Positions 17,289 through 26,517 are shown, counted from the first letter of the stretch. The stretch is DNA of 64,000 nucleotides from an uncultured Clostridia bacterium (GCA_934465535.1 CAKSKV010000006.1:1-64000); one strand, 5' to 3'. Program-made: numbers and translations. Notes: generated by a model from the letters alone, not told the origin.

Positions 17289-18410
17289 ATGATTGAAATC
17301 AAGGAAGCCAAAACACGACGGGAAATTCACGATTTTGTGGAATTTCCAAACAAGCTCTACAAGGATTGTCCGTACTATGTTCCCTGTCTGAGCGTGGATG
17401 AAACAAAGGACCTTCGCCCGGAAACAAACCCGGCCTACGAATACTGTGAGGCTAAAATACTGCTTGCCTATAAGGACGGCGAGCTGGCGGGGCGTATGTG
17501 CGCGATCATCAACCATGCCTACAACGAAAAATGGAACAAAAAGCGTATCCGCTTCAATCGCTTTGATGTAATAGACGATATCGAGGTTACAAAGGCGCTT
17601 ATCGACTATGTTAAAGCGTGGGGCAAGCAAAACGGACTTACGGAGATCACCGGCCCTATCGGTTTTTGCGATATGGATAAGGAGGGCATGCTGGTTGAAG
17701 GCTTTGACGAGATGGATATGTATATCACGGCCTATAACGCGGCATACTATCCCAAGCATCTGGAGGCGTTGGGCTTTGTAAAGGATGCCGATTGGGTGGA
17801 GATGGAGATAAAGGTTCCGGATAAGCTGGATGAGCGGATAGTAAAGGTGTCCAACGGGCTTATGCGCAGAGGCAATCTGCACGAGTTCAAGTTTACCAAA
17901 ATGAAGCAGGTGCTGCCCCGCGTGGAGGAAATCTTCGATCTGCTCAATGAGGCCTATGCCGGGCTGTACGGCACGGTGGAGCTTAACAAGCGGCAGGTGA
18001 TGTTTTATAAAGACCACTACATAGCGCTGCTTGACCCCCAATATGTATGCGTTATAGAAAACGAAAACAATGAGATAGTGGGCTTCGGCGCTGCACTGCC
18101 CTCCCTTGCAAAGGCAACAAAAAAGGGCGGCGGGCATTATCTGCCCTTTGGCTGGATACACCTGCTTAAGGCTCTTAAGAAGAACGACCGTCTGGAGCTG
18201 CTGCTGGTGGCCGTGCGCAAGGATTATCAGAATAAGGGCGTAAATGCCATGATGATAAACAAAATATATGCAAACGCCATTAAAAACGGTATTAAATATG
18301 CCGAAACCGGCCCGGAGCTGGAGCTGAACGACAAGGTGCAGTCCCAGTGGAAGAGCTTTGAAACAAGGCAGCATAAGCGCAGAAGATGCTATGTTGCGCC
18401 CATTGACTGA
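17289..18410 (+). CDS. GNAT-fold protein of the YghO-like family, function unknown
   Basis: A 373-aa cytosolic protein. The start ATG 17289 has AAGGAG at 17275-17280. The C-terminal half has an acetyl-CoA-binding-type pattern: ENNEIVGFGAALPSLAKA, then LELLLVAVRKDYQNKGVNAM (a QxxGxG/A-like segment), then KYAETGPELELNDKVQSQWK. The N-terminal half (FVEFPNKLYKDCPYYVPCL) is the region shared by the YghO-like group, which is often a lone gene beside unrelated neighbours. Substrate is unknown. It is expressed from its own promoter. Confidence 0.65.
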   Translation: MIEIKEAKTRREIHDFVEFPNKLYKDCPYYVPCLSVDETKDLRPETNPAYEYCEAKILLAYKDGELAGRMCAIINHAYNEKWNKKRIRFNRFDVIDDIEVTKALIDYVKAWGKQNGLTEITGPIGFCDMDKEGMLVEGFDEMDMYITAYNAAYYPKHLEALGFVKDADWVEMEIKVPDKLDERIVKVSNGLMRRGNLHEFKFTKMKQVLPRVEEIFDLLNEAYAGLYGTVELNKRQVMFYKDHYIALLDPQYVCVIENENNEIVGFGAALPSLAKATKKGGGHYLPFGWIHLLKALKKNDRLELLLVAVRKDYQNKGVNAMMINKIYANAIKNGIKYAETGPELELNDKVQSQWKSFETRQHKRRRCYVAPID

Positions 18411-18429
18411 ATAAAAGCATGATTAACGG

Positions 18430-18460
18430 ATGCGTTCGGGGTTCGCCCGGGCGCATTTCC
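18430..18460 (+). terminator. weak terminator-like hairpin
   Basis: ATGCGTTCGGG (18430-18440) pairs with CCCGGGCGCAT (18446-18456, two G-U), but only TTT follows. Confidence 0.4.
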
Positions 18461-18502
18461 GCTTATAAGGGGCAGGGGGGAAATATCCCGCTAAAAGCGG
18501 CA

Positions 18503-18531
18503 TTGCTTTTGAAGCGGTATTGTGATATAAT
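18503..18531 (+). promoter_or_regulatory. promoter of ftsK/spoIIIE
   Basis: TTGCTT (18503-18508), 17-bp spacer, TATAAT (18526-18531). An overlapping TACAAT follows at 18531-18536. Confidence 0.75.
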
Positions 18532-18643
18532 ACAATATACAGCTTAATGCAATACGGCGGATTTTTCACGGAATCTGCATTGATTTTGTTTTATAACGGC
18601 GTCTGCGTCAATAGCGCATCGCCGGAAAGGAATTCTGAATTAC

Positions 18644-21409
18644 ATGGCGGAAAAAAAGAAAAAAAGCACGGCAAAAAGCACCTCTGGCAGGGCTAAGACC
18701 TCTCAGGCCAAGCGTTCCCCGCAGAAAAGCAAAGCCTCCGCAAGAAACACTTCGGGCAGAAACGGCAAAAGAAGCGGCCGGTCCGGGGTGTCGGGAAATG
18801 CTTCGCGGGAGATGCAGGGGGTAATATGCGCCGCTTTGGGACTGCTTGTTCTTGCCTGCCTTTTCATAAGAAAAACCGCTGCGGTGCCCGAGGCGATAGC
18901 CGGGGTAATAATGGGGCTTTTCGGTATAGGCGGCTATCTTGTGCCTATTGCCATGCTGGTGTTCGGCATTGCAAGAATAGTCAGGAGCAGCTTTGACATT
19001 CATGCGGGCAAAACGGTGTCCGGCATAGTGTTCACGCTGTGCATATGCGGCCTTATACACCTTGCCTTAACGGCGGCCGGCGGGCTTGCATGGACGGAAG
19101 GCGGATATTTTGATTCCCTTAAAACCGTTTATAATGCGGCGTCGCAGTCGTTTTTCCCGTTAAGCATGGGTGCTGTATGCGCAGCTTATGTTTATCCGCT
19201 TGTACGCCTTTTCGGAGTGGCAATAAGTGCGATAATTCTTGTGTGCGGCGTTGCGGTAAGCGTGATATTGCTGTTTAATTTTTCTTACAGAGAAATGGGC
19301 ATACGCCTTAAAAAGCATATCGACAACGGCAGGGAGCAGCGCAGAAACCGTGCGCTTATGCAGGACGACATCTTTGAAGATGACGGCGATATTGAAAACG
19401 GATATGAAAGCGGCGAGGATGAACAGGAAGCCTATAACAGCAGCTGCGGCCGCTTTGCCAAAAACGAAAACACCAATACACGCAAAAAGGTCAAAATGTT
19501 TGACGATACGGTGGAGGAGGGGCTTAACCGCAAGCATAACCGCGATGTTATAAATGAGCAGGAATCGCCGCTGTCCATAGATGAGGCTGCGCCCGTAAGC
19601 GTATTAAAAAGAGAATTCAACGAGCCGGACAGCCATACTTTGTATGACAGCGCATTTAACAGCGGCGCAGCAGCTCAGGACGCACAGGAGCAAACCGTGC
19701 ATGCACGGCAGGAGGAGTATTCACCCTTTATAAAGCCGACTCCGCAGGAGCCGGACGGGCAGGCGTTTGAAGCGAGCCCGGAGGAGGCGCAGTATGCATA
19801 CGGGGAGGAGCCGGAGGAGGCCCGTGAGGTGCAGGCCGTAAAAACGCCGTACCTGCCCACGGAGCAGGAAGGCGCGGAGGATACTGAAAGCGATCCGGAG
19901 GAGCCGGAGCACGAAAAGGAAAATGTAAGCGGAGAGTTCAATTCCTTCGATCTGCCGGCGCAGCCGCCAAAATATGTTTTTCCGCCCCTTTCGCTTTTGC
20001 CGCCGCCCAAGCCGCCCAAGAATGTTGCAAATGTAAATTATGCCGCCTTGGCCGCTAAGCTGGAGCGCACGCTGGCAAGCTTCGGCATACGGGCACGGGT
20101 CATAAACTATACCGTGGGTCCGGCCATAACGCGCTATGAGCTTACGCTGGAGGAGGGCATAAGAGTAAATAAAATTCTGAACCTTTCCGATGATATTGCG
20201 TTGGCCATGGCGGCAACCGGCGTGCGTATAGAGGCGCCGATTCCGGGGAAATCGGCAATAGGCATAGAGATACCGAATGTTAATGTAACCATGGTATGCC
20301 TGCGCGAGGTGCTGGACAGCGACAGCTTCCGCAATAATCCCTCCTGCGTGGCAATAGGGCTTGGAAAGGATATAACCGGCAGAGCGGTCATTGCCGATAT
20401 TGCCAAAATGCCGCATCTGCTTATAGCCGGTCAAACCGGCTCCGGTAAATCCGTTGCCATAAACAGCCTTATCGTAAGTCTGCTTTACAAGGCTACCCCC
20501 GATGAGGTGCGCCTGATACTTGTAGACCCGAAGCAGGTGGAGCTCAGTATATACAACGGCATACCGCATTTGCTGCTGCCGGTGGTAACAGACCCCAAAA
20601 AGGCGGCGGGTGCGCTGCAATATGTTGTGCGGCAGATGGAAAAGCGGTACAGCGAATTCAGCAAGCACAGGGTAAAGGATATATACCGCTACAACGAGCA
20701 GGCAAAAGCGGCGGGCGAGCCGATAATGCCCCGCATAGTGGTTATTGTAGACGAGCTTAACGACCTTATGATGGTGTGCCCCGGCGAGGTGGAGGACAGC
20801 GTGCTGCGCATAGCCCAGCTGGCGCGCGCCGCAGGAATTTATCTTGTTTTGGCTACTCAGCGCCCCAGCGTCAATGTAATAACGGGCGTTATCAAGGCAA
20901 ATATTCCGTCCCGCATGGCCTTTGCAGTGGCCTCATCGCATGATTCCAAAACCATTTTGGACAGAGTGGGCGCGGAAAGGCTTGTGGGCAAGGGAGATAT
21001 GCTGTATCATCATAACGGCGAATCAAAGCCTTTGCGTATTCAGGGCGCCTTTGTGGATGAAACCGACATCGAAAAGGTGGTGGAGTTCATAAAGGGCAAT
21101 TCCGGCGAGCCGGAGTATATCGATGAGGAAGAGATCACCATGGTTTCTCAGGAGGATAAAGAGGAAGCGGGTGCCGACGGCGAGGAGGGCTATGACGAGC
21201 TGATCTTCAAGGCCGTGGACATAGTTATGCAAACGGATCAGGCCTCAATATCCATGCTCCAGCGCAAGCTGGGCATAGGCTATGCCCGCGCCGGCAGGCT
21301 TATAGATGCCATGGAAAAAATGCGCATTATCGGTCCGTCCCAGGGCAGCAAGCCCAGGGAGATACTGATAACGCAGGAGCAGTATATACAGAATTTCAAA
21401 AGGAAATAA
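18644..21409 (+). CDS. ftsK: DNA translocase FtsK/SpoIIIE
   Basis: FtsK/SpoIIIE pumps chromosomal DNA through the division or sporulation septum. The 921-aa protein has a very basic N-terminus (residues 1-50), about four membrane segments (roughly residues 60-215), a long acidic Glu/Pro-rich linker (about 220-450), then the motor: alpha domain, Walker A AGQTGSGKS, DPKQVELSIYNGIPHLL, Walker B VIVDEL and ATQRPSVNVITGVIKANIPS. A gamma winged-helix domain (ISMLQRKLGIGYARAGRLID) recognises polar DNA motifs. The Walker B segment reads VDELNDLMM where relatives usually have VDELADLMM. It is 921 aa, slightly longer than B. subtilis SpoIIIE, mainly because of the linker. Start ATG 18644 follows AAAGGAA. 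Confidence 0.96.
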   Translation: MAEKKKKSTAKSTSGRAKTSQAKRSPQKSKASARNTSGRNGKRSGRSGVSGNASREMQGVICAALGLLVLACLFIRKTAAVPEAIAGVIMGLFGIGGYLVPIAMLVFGIARIVRSSFDIHAGKTVSGIVFTLCICGLIHLALTAAGGLAWTEGGYFDSLKTVYNAASQSFFPLSMGAVCAAYVYPLVRLFGVAISAIILVCGVAVSVILLFNFSYREMGIRLKKHIDNGREQRRNRALMQDDIFEDDGDIENGYESGEDEQEAYNSSCGRFAKNENTNTRKKVKMFDDTVEEGLNRKHNRDVINEQESPLSIDEAAPVSVLKREFNEPDSHTLYDSAFNSGAAAQDAQEQTVHARQEEYSPFIKPTPQEPDGQAFEASPEEAQYAYGEEPEEAREVQAVKTPYLPTEQEGAEDTESDPEEPEHEKENVSGEFNSFDLPAQPPKYVFPPLSLLPPPKPPKNVANVNYAALAAKLERTLASFGIRARVINYTVGPAITRYELTLEEGIRVNKILNLSDDIALAMAATGVRIEAPIPGKSAIGIEIPNVNVTMVCLREVLDSDSFRNNPSCVAIGLGKDITGRAVIADIAKMPHLLIAGQTGSGKSVAINSLIVSLLYKATPDEVRLILVDPKQVELSIYNGIPHLLLPVVTDPKKAAGALQYVVRQMEKRYSEFSKHRVKDIYRYNEQAKAAGEPIMPRIVVIVDELNDLMMVCPGEVEDSVLRIAQLARAAGIYLVLATQRPSVNVITGVIKANIPSRMAFAVASSHDSKTILDRVGAERLVGKGDMLYHHNGESKPLRIQGAFVDETDIEKVVEFIKGNSGEPEYIDEEEITMVSQEDKEEAGADGEEGYDELIFKAVDIVMQTDQASISMLQRKLGIGYARAGRLIDAMEKMRIIGPSQGSKPREILITQEQYIQNFKRK

Positions 21410-21502
21410 AAAAACAAACGGGCTGAGAGCAGCGAGCAGGCTTGTATGCTGCTTAAGGCTGCGTAAGATTCTAATACAAAGGTACAAAGGAAAAAACAAA
21501 TC

Positions 21503-22837
21503 ATGCAATACAGGGCGGCAGTTGTTTCACTGGGCTGCAATAAAAATCTGGTGGATTCCGAAATAATGATGAAATACCTCTCAGAGGCGGGCTGTACGGT
21601 GGTGCAGGATCCGGCTGGGGCCGATATCGTATTTGTAAATACCTGCGGCTTTATAACCGAGGCAAAGGAGGAATCCATACGCACGATATTTGAAATGCTG
21701 GAGCTTAAAAAGCAGGGCGTGCGCGCGGTGTTTGCCACGGGCTGCTTTGCCAAGCGCTATGCAAAGGAGCTGCGCAGTCAGATTCCCGAGCTTGACGGAA
21801 TACTGGGGGTATACGATTACTCCCATATATCCGAAATGCTTAACTGCTTTGAAAACGGGCGCAAGTATTTCTGCACCGAGGGCACGCCGGAATATATGGA
21901 CACCGCGCCCGGCAGAATCGTTTCCACTCCTTCATACAGCGCATATCTTAAAATAGCCGATGGCTGCTCAAACCGCTGTCACTACTGCGCCATTCCGTCC
22001 ATACGGGGCGATTACTGCTCAAGGGATTTCGATTCCCTCATAGCGGAGGCTCGGGCGCTCTATGACGGCGGCGTGCGCGAGCTTATAGTTACGGCGCAGG
22101 ATTCCACACGCTACGGCGAGGATAAGGGAAAGGGACGGCTTACGGAGCTGCTTAAAAGCCTTGAGAGCATAGGCTTTAAGTGGATAAGGCTGCTGTATGC
22201 CTATCCCAGCCGCATAAGCGATGAGCTGCTTGAATATATGAATTCCAGCAGCGTTATATGTCATTATCTTGATATGCCCATTCAGCATACCGAGGATAAA
22301 ATGCTCAAGGCCATGAACAGGCATTATAATTCCGATGTTATAAAGCATATTTACGACAAGGTGCGCTCTTTTGATAAGCCGTGGGCGCTGCGTACTACTG
22401 TCATATGCGGCTATCCCGGCGAAACACCGGCGGATTTCCGGCATATGCTTGATTTTCTCAAGCAGCGTCCCTTCGAGCTGCTGGGAGCCTTCAGGTACTC
22501 GCCGGAGGAGGGAACGGTGGGAGCCTCCCTGCCGCATCAGACGCGCGCCTCCACAAAGCAGGTGCGTTTTGACAGCGTAATGCTTCAGCAGTCCTCCATT
22601 ACAAACGAGCTGAACTCAAAATATGTCGGGCTTACGCTGCCCGTGCTTATAGAGGGTTACAGCGAGGAAAACTCAAGCTATGTGGGCAGGTGTGAGTTTC
22701 AGGCCCCGGAGGTGGACGGATGTGTTTATGTTTCGGGTGAAAACCTTGAAACGGGCAGCTTCTATTCCTGCACGGTGCAGGAAGCCTTCGGTTACGACCT
22801 TTACGCAAGCGCACAGGCAAAGGATAAAACAGAATAA
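21503..22837 (+). CDS. rimO: ribosomal protein S12 methylthiotransferase
   Basis: RimO is a radical-SAM enzyme that beta-methylthiolates an Asp of ribosomal protein S12. The 444-aa product has the UPF0004 domain with three Cys (SLGCNKNLVDSE, VNTCGFITEAKEES, TGCFAKRY), the radical SAM cluster motif CSNRCHYC near residue 154, IVTAQDSTRYG, and a C-terminal TRAM domain ending with TVQEAFGYDLY. AQDSTRYG and the IPSIRGDYCSR segment favour RimO over MiaB. The start has AAAGGA upstream. It begins a rimO-pgsA-cinA run. Confidence 0.94.
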   Translation: MQYRAAVVSLGCNKNLVDSEIMMKYLSEAGCTVVQDPAGADIVFVNTCGFITEAKEESIRTIFEMLELKKQGVRAVFATGCFAKRYAKELRSQIPELDGILGVYDYSHISEMLNCFENGRKYFCTEGTPEYMDTAPGRIVSTPSYSAYLKIADGCSNRCHYCAIPSIRGDYCSRDFDSLIAEARALYDGGVRELIVTAQDSTRYGEDKGKGRLTELLKSLESIGFKWIRLLYAYPSRISDELLEYMNSSSVICHYLDMPIQHTEDKMLKAMNRHYNSDVIKHIYDKVRSFDKPWALRTTVICGYPGETPADFRHMLDFLKQRPFELLGAFRYSPEEGTVGASLPHQTRASTKQVRFDSVMLQQSSITNELNSKYVGLTLPVLIEGYSEENSSYVGRCEFQAPEVDGCVYVSGENLETGSFYSCTVQEAFGYDLYASAQAKDKTE

Positions 22838-22876
22838 CAGTCAGACACCATCACCGAAAGGGGAAGCAGACAGCCT

Positions 22877-23455
22877 ATGAACCTTGCCAATAAGCTCACA
22901 TTTCTGAGAATCATTATGATACCGGTAATGGCGGTATTGTACTTTTTCTCTTTGGAATATGCGGCGGCCGCCGTATTTATGCTGGCGGTGCTTACCGATA
23001 TGCTGGACGGACGCATAGCGCGAAGCCGCAACATGGTTACCGATTTCGGAAAATTTCTGGACCCGATAGCGGATAAGCTGCTTAATGTAACGGCGCTTAT
23101 AATGCTGCTTTGGGCATCGCGGAGCGATGACCCGTGGGCCGTGGTGCTTACCGTGTGCACCGTAATAATCGTTGCGCGGGAATTTACCGTTACCGGCTTC
23201 AGAATCATTGCAGCTACAAACCGCGTGGTTATTGCCGCGGATAAATGGGGCAAGATAAAAACCGTCACTCAGGATGTTGCAATAGTGCTGCTTTTGATGG
23301 GCAACTGGCCCTTCGTGCTTATAGGCATTCCCGTGGATTACATAGTGCTTATTGCCTCCACGGTGCTTACGGTGGTAAGCGGCGCAAATTACATAGTAAA
23401 AAACACCGCAGTGTTCAAAAGCGGCGATGCATTTAAGGAGAAAAGCGGAAAATGA
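22877..23455 (+). CDS. pgsA: CDP-diacylglycerol-glycerol-3-phosphate 3-phosphatidyltransferase
   Basis: PgsA makes phosphatidylglycerol phosphate at the membrane. The 192-aa protein has the exact CDP-alcohol phosphatidyltransferase motif D-x2-D-G-x2-A-R-x8-G-x3-D-x3-D beginning DMLDGRIAR. About four hydrophobic segments are seen. The start MNLANKLTFLRIIMIPVM is typical. It overlaps cinA by four bases and lies just upstream of recA, the known pgsA-cinA-recA order of Bacillota. Confidence 0.95.
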   Translation: MNLANKLTFLRIIMIPVMAVLYFFSLEYAAAAVFMLAVLTDMLDGRIARSRNMVTDFGKFLDPIADKLLNVTALIMLLWASRSDDPWAVVLTVCTVIIVAREFTVTGFRIIAATNRVVIAADKWGKIKTVTQDVAIVLLLMGNWPFVLIGIPVDYIVLIASTVLTVVSGANYIVKNTAVFKSGDAFKEKSGK

Positions 23456-23943
23456 CGCAGAAGCGGCGCGTAAAAAAAGTGTGCAGACAGCTGCTGGAGG
23501 GTGAAATCACCGTATCCGCTGCTGAATCCTTTACGGGCGGCGGGGTGTCGTCGCAGCTTGTAAGCAGGGCGGGAATGTCGGCATCGTTTCTTTTGGGCAT
23601 TGTGGCATATACCGATAAAGCAAAAGCCACGCATCTTGGCGTCAGCACTGAAATACTTGAGCGCTTCGGAGCGGTAAGTCCTGAGTGTGCGCAGGCAATG
23701 GCAAAGGGCATTCAGGAGACATCGGGCAGCGACATTGCGGTGGCCACTACCGGCTTTGCCGGCCCCGGCGGGGGAACGCCCGCAGCTCCGGTGGGTACCT
23801 TTTTTGTTGCCGCAGTACGGGGCGGTGCGGTATGCTGCCGGCGCTTTTTCGTAAAGGGCTCGCGCCGCAGGGTAACAAAGCGCGGAGTAAAGGAAGCCTT
23901 CAAAATTATCGAATATATGCTTAAACAGAATTCCGATGCCTGA
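23452..23943 (+). CDS. pncC: stand-alone CinA C-terminal domain, nicotinamide-nucleotide amidohydrolase
   Basis: PncC deamidates NMN to nicotinic acid mononucleotide in NAD recycling. The 163-aa protein is only the CinA C-terminal domain: SAAESFTGGGVSSQLVSRAG with the catalytic Ser region, LGIVAYTDKAKATHLGV, FGAVSPECAQAMAKG, and TGFAGPGGGTPAAPVGTFFVA. The N-terminal MoCF-like domain of full-length CinA is absent. Start ATG 23452 overlaps the pgsA stop. Its place before recA is that of cinA. Confidence 0.88.
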   Translation: MTQKRRVKKVCRQLLEGEITVSAAESFTGGGVSSQLVSRAGMSASFLLGIVAYTDKAKATHLGVSTEILERFGAVSPECAQAMAKGIQETSGSDIAVATTGFAGPGGGTPAAPVGTFFVAAVRGGAVCCRRFFVKGSRRRVTKRGVKEAFKIIEYMLKQNSDA

Positions 23944-24004
23944 AACACCGCATATGTTTTTTGCGAAATTAATCGGCAAAAAGTGTGTTTTATCATCTTT
24001 GGTG

Positions 24005-24033
24005 TTGCACGGGCGGTTTCGGGATGCTATAAT
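24005..24033 (+). promoter_or_regulatory. promoter of recA
   Basis: TTGCAC (24005-24010), 17-bp spacer, TATAAT (24028-24033) with extended TG. I see no GAAC-N4-GTTC type LexA box within 150 bp upstream of recA. Confidence 0.85.
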
Positions 24034-24100
24034 ATATACTAGAAATTACGGGTTTTAACAGCCGGAGGAAGGCTGAAAGATATAACAAAGGAGAAAAAAG

Positions 24101-25180
24101 ATGGACAAGCAAACGGCACTTGAGGCGGCTCTTGTACAGATTGAAAAACAGTTCGGCAAGGGTTCCGTTATGAAACTGGGTGATGCTGCGGCAACGCAGA
24201 TTTCCGTTATACCTACCGGCAGCATACAGATAGACGCAGCTCTGGGCGTAGGCGGAATACCGCGCGGAAGAATAATCGAGATATTCGGGCCGGAGTCATC
24301 GGGTAAAACCACCATTGCGCTGCAAATGGTTGCATCCGCGCAAAAGCTGGGCGGCATTGCGGCATATATCGATGCGGAGCATGCAATGGATCCGGAATAT
24401 GCCAAGGCTCTGGGGGTGGATGTTGACAATCTGTACATTTCACAGCCCGATACAGGCGAGCAGGGCTTGGAGATATGCGAATCCCTTGTGCGTTCCGGCG
24501 CTATCGACATAGTGGTTATCGACTCGGTTGCCGCGCTTGTTCCCAAGGCAGAGATCGAAGGCGATATGGGCAGCTCTCATATGGGCTTGCAGGCGCGCCT
24601 TATGTCGCAGGCACTGCGCAAGCTGGCGGGTGTCATAAGCAAAACAAACGCCACCGCCATATTTATAAACCAGCTTCGTGAGAAGGTGGGCGTTATGTAC
24701 GGCAACCCGGAGGTCACCACCGGCGGCAAGGCCCTTAAATTCTATGCAACGGTGCGCATGGATATCCGCAAGGGCGACGCCATAAAGGACGGCGCCGATA
24801 TAATAGGCAATAAAACCAAGGTGAAAATCGTCAAAAACAAGGTTGCACCGCCTTTCCGTTCCGTCGAGGTGGAAATGTATTACGGCAAGGGCATAAGCCG
24901 CGCAGGCGGTTTGCTGGATGCCGCCGTGGATGTAGGACTTATTGAAAAAAGCGGCACATGGTTCAGCTATAAGGGCGACCGCATAGGCCAGGGCAAGGAC
25001 AACGCCCGTGCGTATATCGAGGCTCATCCGGAGCTTATGGAGGAGCTGGATACCAAGCTGCACACCATGCTCAATGTTATAAATACAAACCTTGCAGCCG
25101 GAAAGCGCAAGGCGGTAAAGCCGCTTAAGGCGACGGAGGCCGCGGGAGATTCTGCGGACGAGCTGGATCAGGACGATTGA
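24101..25180 (+). CDS. recA: recombinase RecA
   Basis: RecA forms filaments on single-stranded DNA and drives strand exchange and LexA cleavage. The 359-aa protein has Walker A GPESSGKTT, IDAEHAMDPEYAKALGV, Walker B VVIDSVAALVPKAE, the L1 loop EIEGDMGSSHMGLQARLMSQ and the L2 region FINQLREKVGVMYGNPEVTTGG. Start ATG 24101 follows AAAGGAG. A small hairpin CAGCC-GGAGGAA-GGCTG (24059-24075) in the leader has a ribosome-site-like loop. The C-terminal tail ends in acidic residues, as usual. Confidence 0.98.
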   Translation: MDKQTALEAALVQIEKQFGKGSVMKLGDAAATQISVIPTGSIQIDAALGVGGIPRGRIIEIFGPESSGKTTIALQMVASAQKLGGIAAYIDAEHAMDPEYAKALGVDVDNLYISQPDTGEQGLEICESLVRSGAIDIVVIDSVAALVPKAEIEGDMGSSHMGLQARLMSQALRKLAGVISKTNATAIFINQLREKVGVMYGNPEVTTGGKALKFYATVRMDIRKGDAIKDGADIIGNKTKVKIVKNKVAPPFRSVEVEMYYGKGISRAGGLLDAAVDVGLIEKSGTWFSYKGDRIGQGKDNARAYIEAHPELMEELDTKLHTMLNVINTNLAAGKRKAVKPLKATEAAGDSADELDQDD

Positions 25181-25217
25181 TCCCGGCTGTTTGCAAAACA
25201 GTCAAATAAAACAGCCA

Positions 25218-25261
25218 AAAGCTTTGCATTGCGCATTTATCTGCCGCAGCAGAGCTTTTTT
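25218..25261 (+). terminator. intrinsic terminator of recA
   Basis: AAAGCTTTGC (25218-25227) pairs with GCAGAGCTTT (25249-25258, one G-U) and runs into TTTTTT. Confidence 0.7.
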
Positions 25262-25292
25262 GCAAAGATGTTTGCTTAAAAACATAAAAATA

Positions 25293-25335
25293 CGGCATCG
25301 GAAAGAAAAACCGATGCCGCTTTGATATTTTAAGG
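25293..25335 (-). terminator. terminator of the flavoprotein reductase gene, also usable from recA
   Basis: CGGCATCGG (25293-25301) and CCGATGCCG (25311-25319) form a perfect 9-bp stem. The loop is A-rich and the flanks are A/T-rich. Confidence 0.65.
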
Positions 25336-25336
25336 C

Positions 25337-26422
25337 TCAGTGCTTTTGCGAAGGGGTCTGCGCTTCCGTACAGAAGGGGTGGATGGCGGTTATTCCGCTT
25401 TTAAGAACAGCGCTCCTTAAAAGCGGGGAATACATAAAGGGCAGCTTCAGCTGTTTTAACGCAAGACGCATTCGCAGGGAGCGGGTAGCGGCGGCATAAC
25501 AGGAGAAATCTCCCTTGCGAGCTATGCTCTCATATGCTGCCGCGGCGCTGTTTATTGCAAAGCTGATGCCCTCGGCGGAGCTGGGGGATACAAGCCCGGC
25601 AGCCTCTCCGATAAGTGCGCAGGAACAGTCGCCGCTTACGGCGGCGGAAGGCATAAAGCGTGGGCGGAGCAGCATGGCCCCTTCCCGCGACAGCTTTTGT
25701 CCGAAGCGGTAGCCCAAGCCGCTCAGCCGCTCTACCATGGTATCCAGCTTTTCGTTTGCGCTTCCGTCGGGGAGAAAGGCGCCGCCTACATAGGCTATGC
25801 CGTCCTTTACAAAGGTCCAGCCGCTGTAATCGGTAAGGCGGCGGTCAAATACCGCGCTGTAAAGCATCTGATCCTCACAGGCGCGAAAAAGCTGCTGTAC
25901 GCACACATAACTGCGGGCATTGCGGGATATTCCGAGCCGTTTTGCGGTAACGGAGCACGCACCGTCTGCACCTATAAGCAGGCGGCTGTGAAGCGTCGTG
26001 CCGTCGGAAAGCAGTATTTTATAGCCGTCGGGGAGATGCTTTATATCGCGTACAACGCGCCCGGCGTACTTGTCGGTGCTTTGCGACAGCCCGAACAGAT
26101 ATCGGTCAAAGCGGGCGCGGTCAATGTTCAGATAGCAGCGCTGATAGAGCCGGCTCAGCCCGGTTTCGAGGTCCAGTGTTTTCACTGCAAATATCTGCGG
26201 TGAGGCAAGAATCTCCTTGGGCAGAGAAAACGACAGCCGCGCCAGCGCCTTCTGCGCATCGGGCGCAAGCAGACCTCCGCAGGATTTTACAAATGCAGGA
26301 TTCGGACGGTCAAAAAAGCGCCGGTCGGCTATTCCCACGGAAACTCCGCTCTTTTCCAGCAGGTACGCCGCAATGCTGCCGGCAGGTCCTGCCCCTGAGA
26401 TAAATACATCATAATGCTTCAT
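25337..26422 (-). CDS. FAD-dependent oxidoreductase, geranylgeranyl-reductase-like family
   Basis: A 361-aa flavoprotein of the group 2 monooxygenase/geranylgeranyl reductase superfamily. It has the N-terminal dinucleotide motif ISGAGPAGSIAAYLLEKSG, a CGGLLAPDAQ motif where relatives have C-x-G-x-L, LLIGADGACSVTAKRLGI (GD-type motif) and ALIGEAAGLVSPSSAEGIS near the FAD ribityl site. Relatives reduce isoprenoid double bonds or oxidise cofactors such as electron-transfer quinols, so the substrate is open. The start ATG 26422 lies only six bases after a consensus -10 box, so the mRNA is probably leaderless. It is divergent from icd. Confidence 0.78.
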   Translation of the reverse strand: MKHYDVFISGAGPAGSIAAYLLEKSGVSVGIADRRFFDRPNPAFVKSCGGLLAPDAQKALARLSFSLPKEILASPQIFAVKTLDLETGLSRLYQRCYLNIDRARFDRYLFGLSQSTDKYAGRVVRDIKHLPDGYKILLSDGTTLHSRLLIGADGACSVTAKRLGISRNARSYVCVQQLFRACEDQMLYSAVFDRRLTDYSGWTFVKDGIAYVGGAFLPDGSANEKLDTMVERLSGLGYRFGQKLSREGAMLLRPRFMPSAAVSGDCSCALIGEAAGLVSPSSAEGISFAINSAAAAYESIARKGDFSCYAAATRSLRMRLALKQLKLPFMYSPLLRSAVLKSGITAIHPFCTEAQTPSQKH

Positions 26423-26428
26423 GCTTCA

Positions 26429-26457
26429 ATTATATACCATAGCGCGTCGATGTGCAA
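26429..26457 (-). promoter_or_regulatory. promoter of the flavoprotein gene, predicted leaderless transcript
   Basis: On the minus strand: TTGCAC (26457-26452), 17-bp spacer, TATAAT (26434-26429), then TGAAGC and the ATG at 26422. The seventh base after the -10 is the A of the start codon. Confidence 0.8.
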
Positions 26458-26488
26458 GGTGCAATGTGCCTTCCGGCCAAATATTCAA

Positions 26489-26517
26489 TTGATTTTTGCG
26501 GGGATTTGTAGTAATAT
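26489..26517 (+). promoter_or_regulatory. promoter of icd
   Basis: TTGATT (26489-26494), 17-bp spacer, TAATAT (26512-26517); a TACAAT at 26518-26523 is an alternative -10. Confidence 0.65.
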
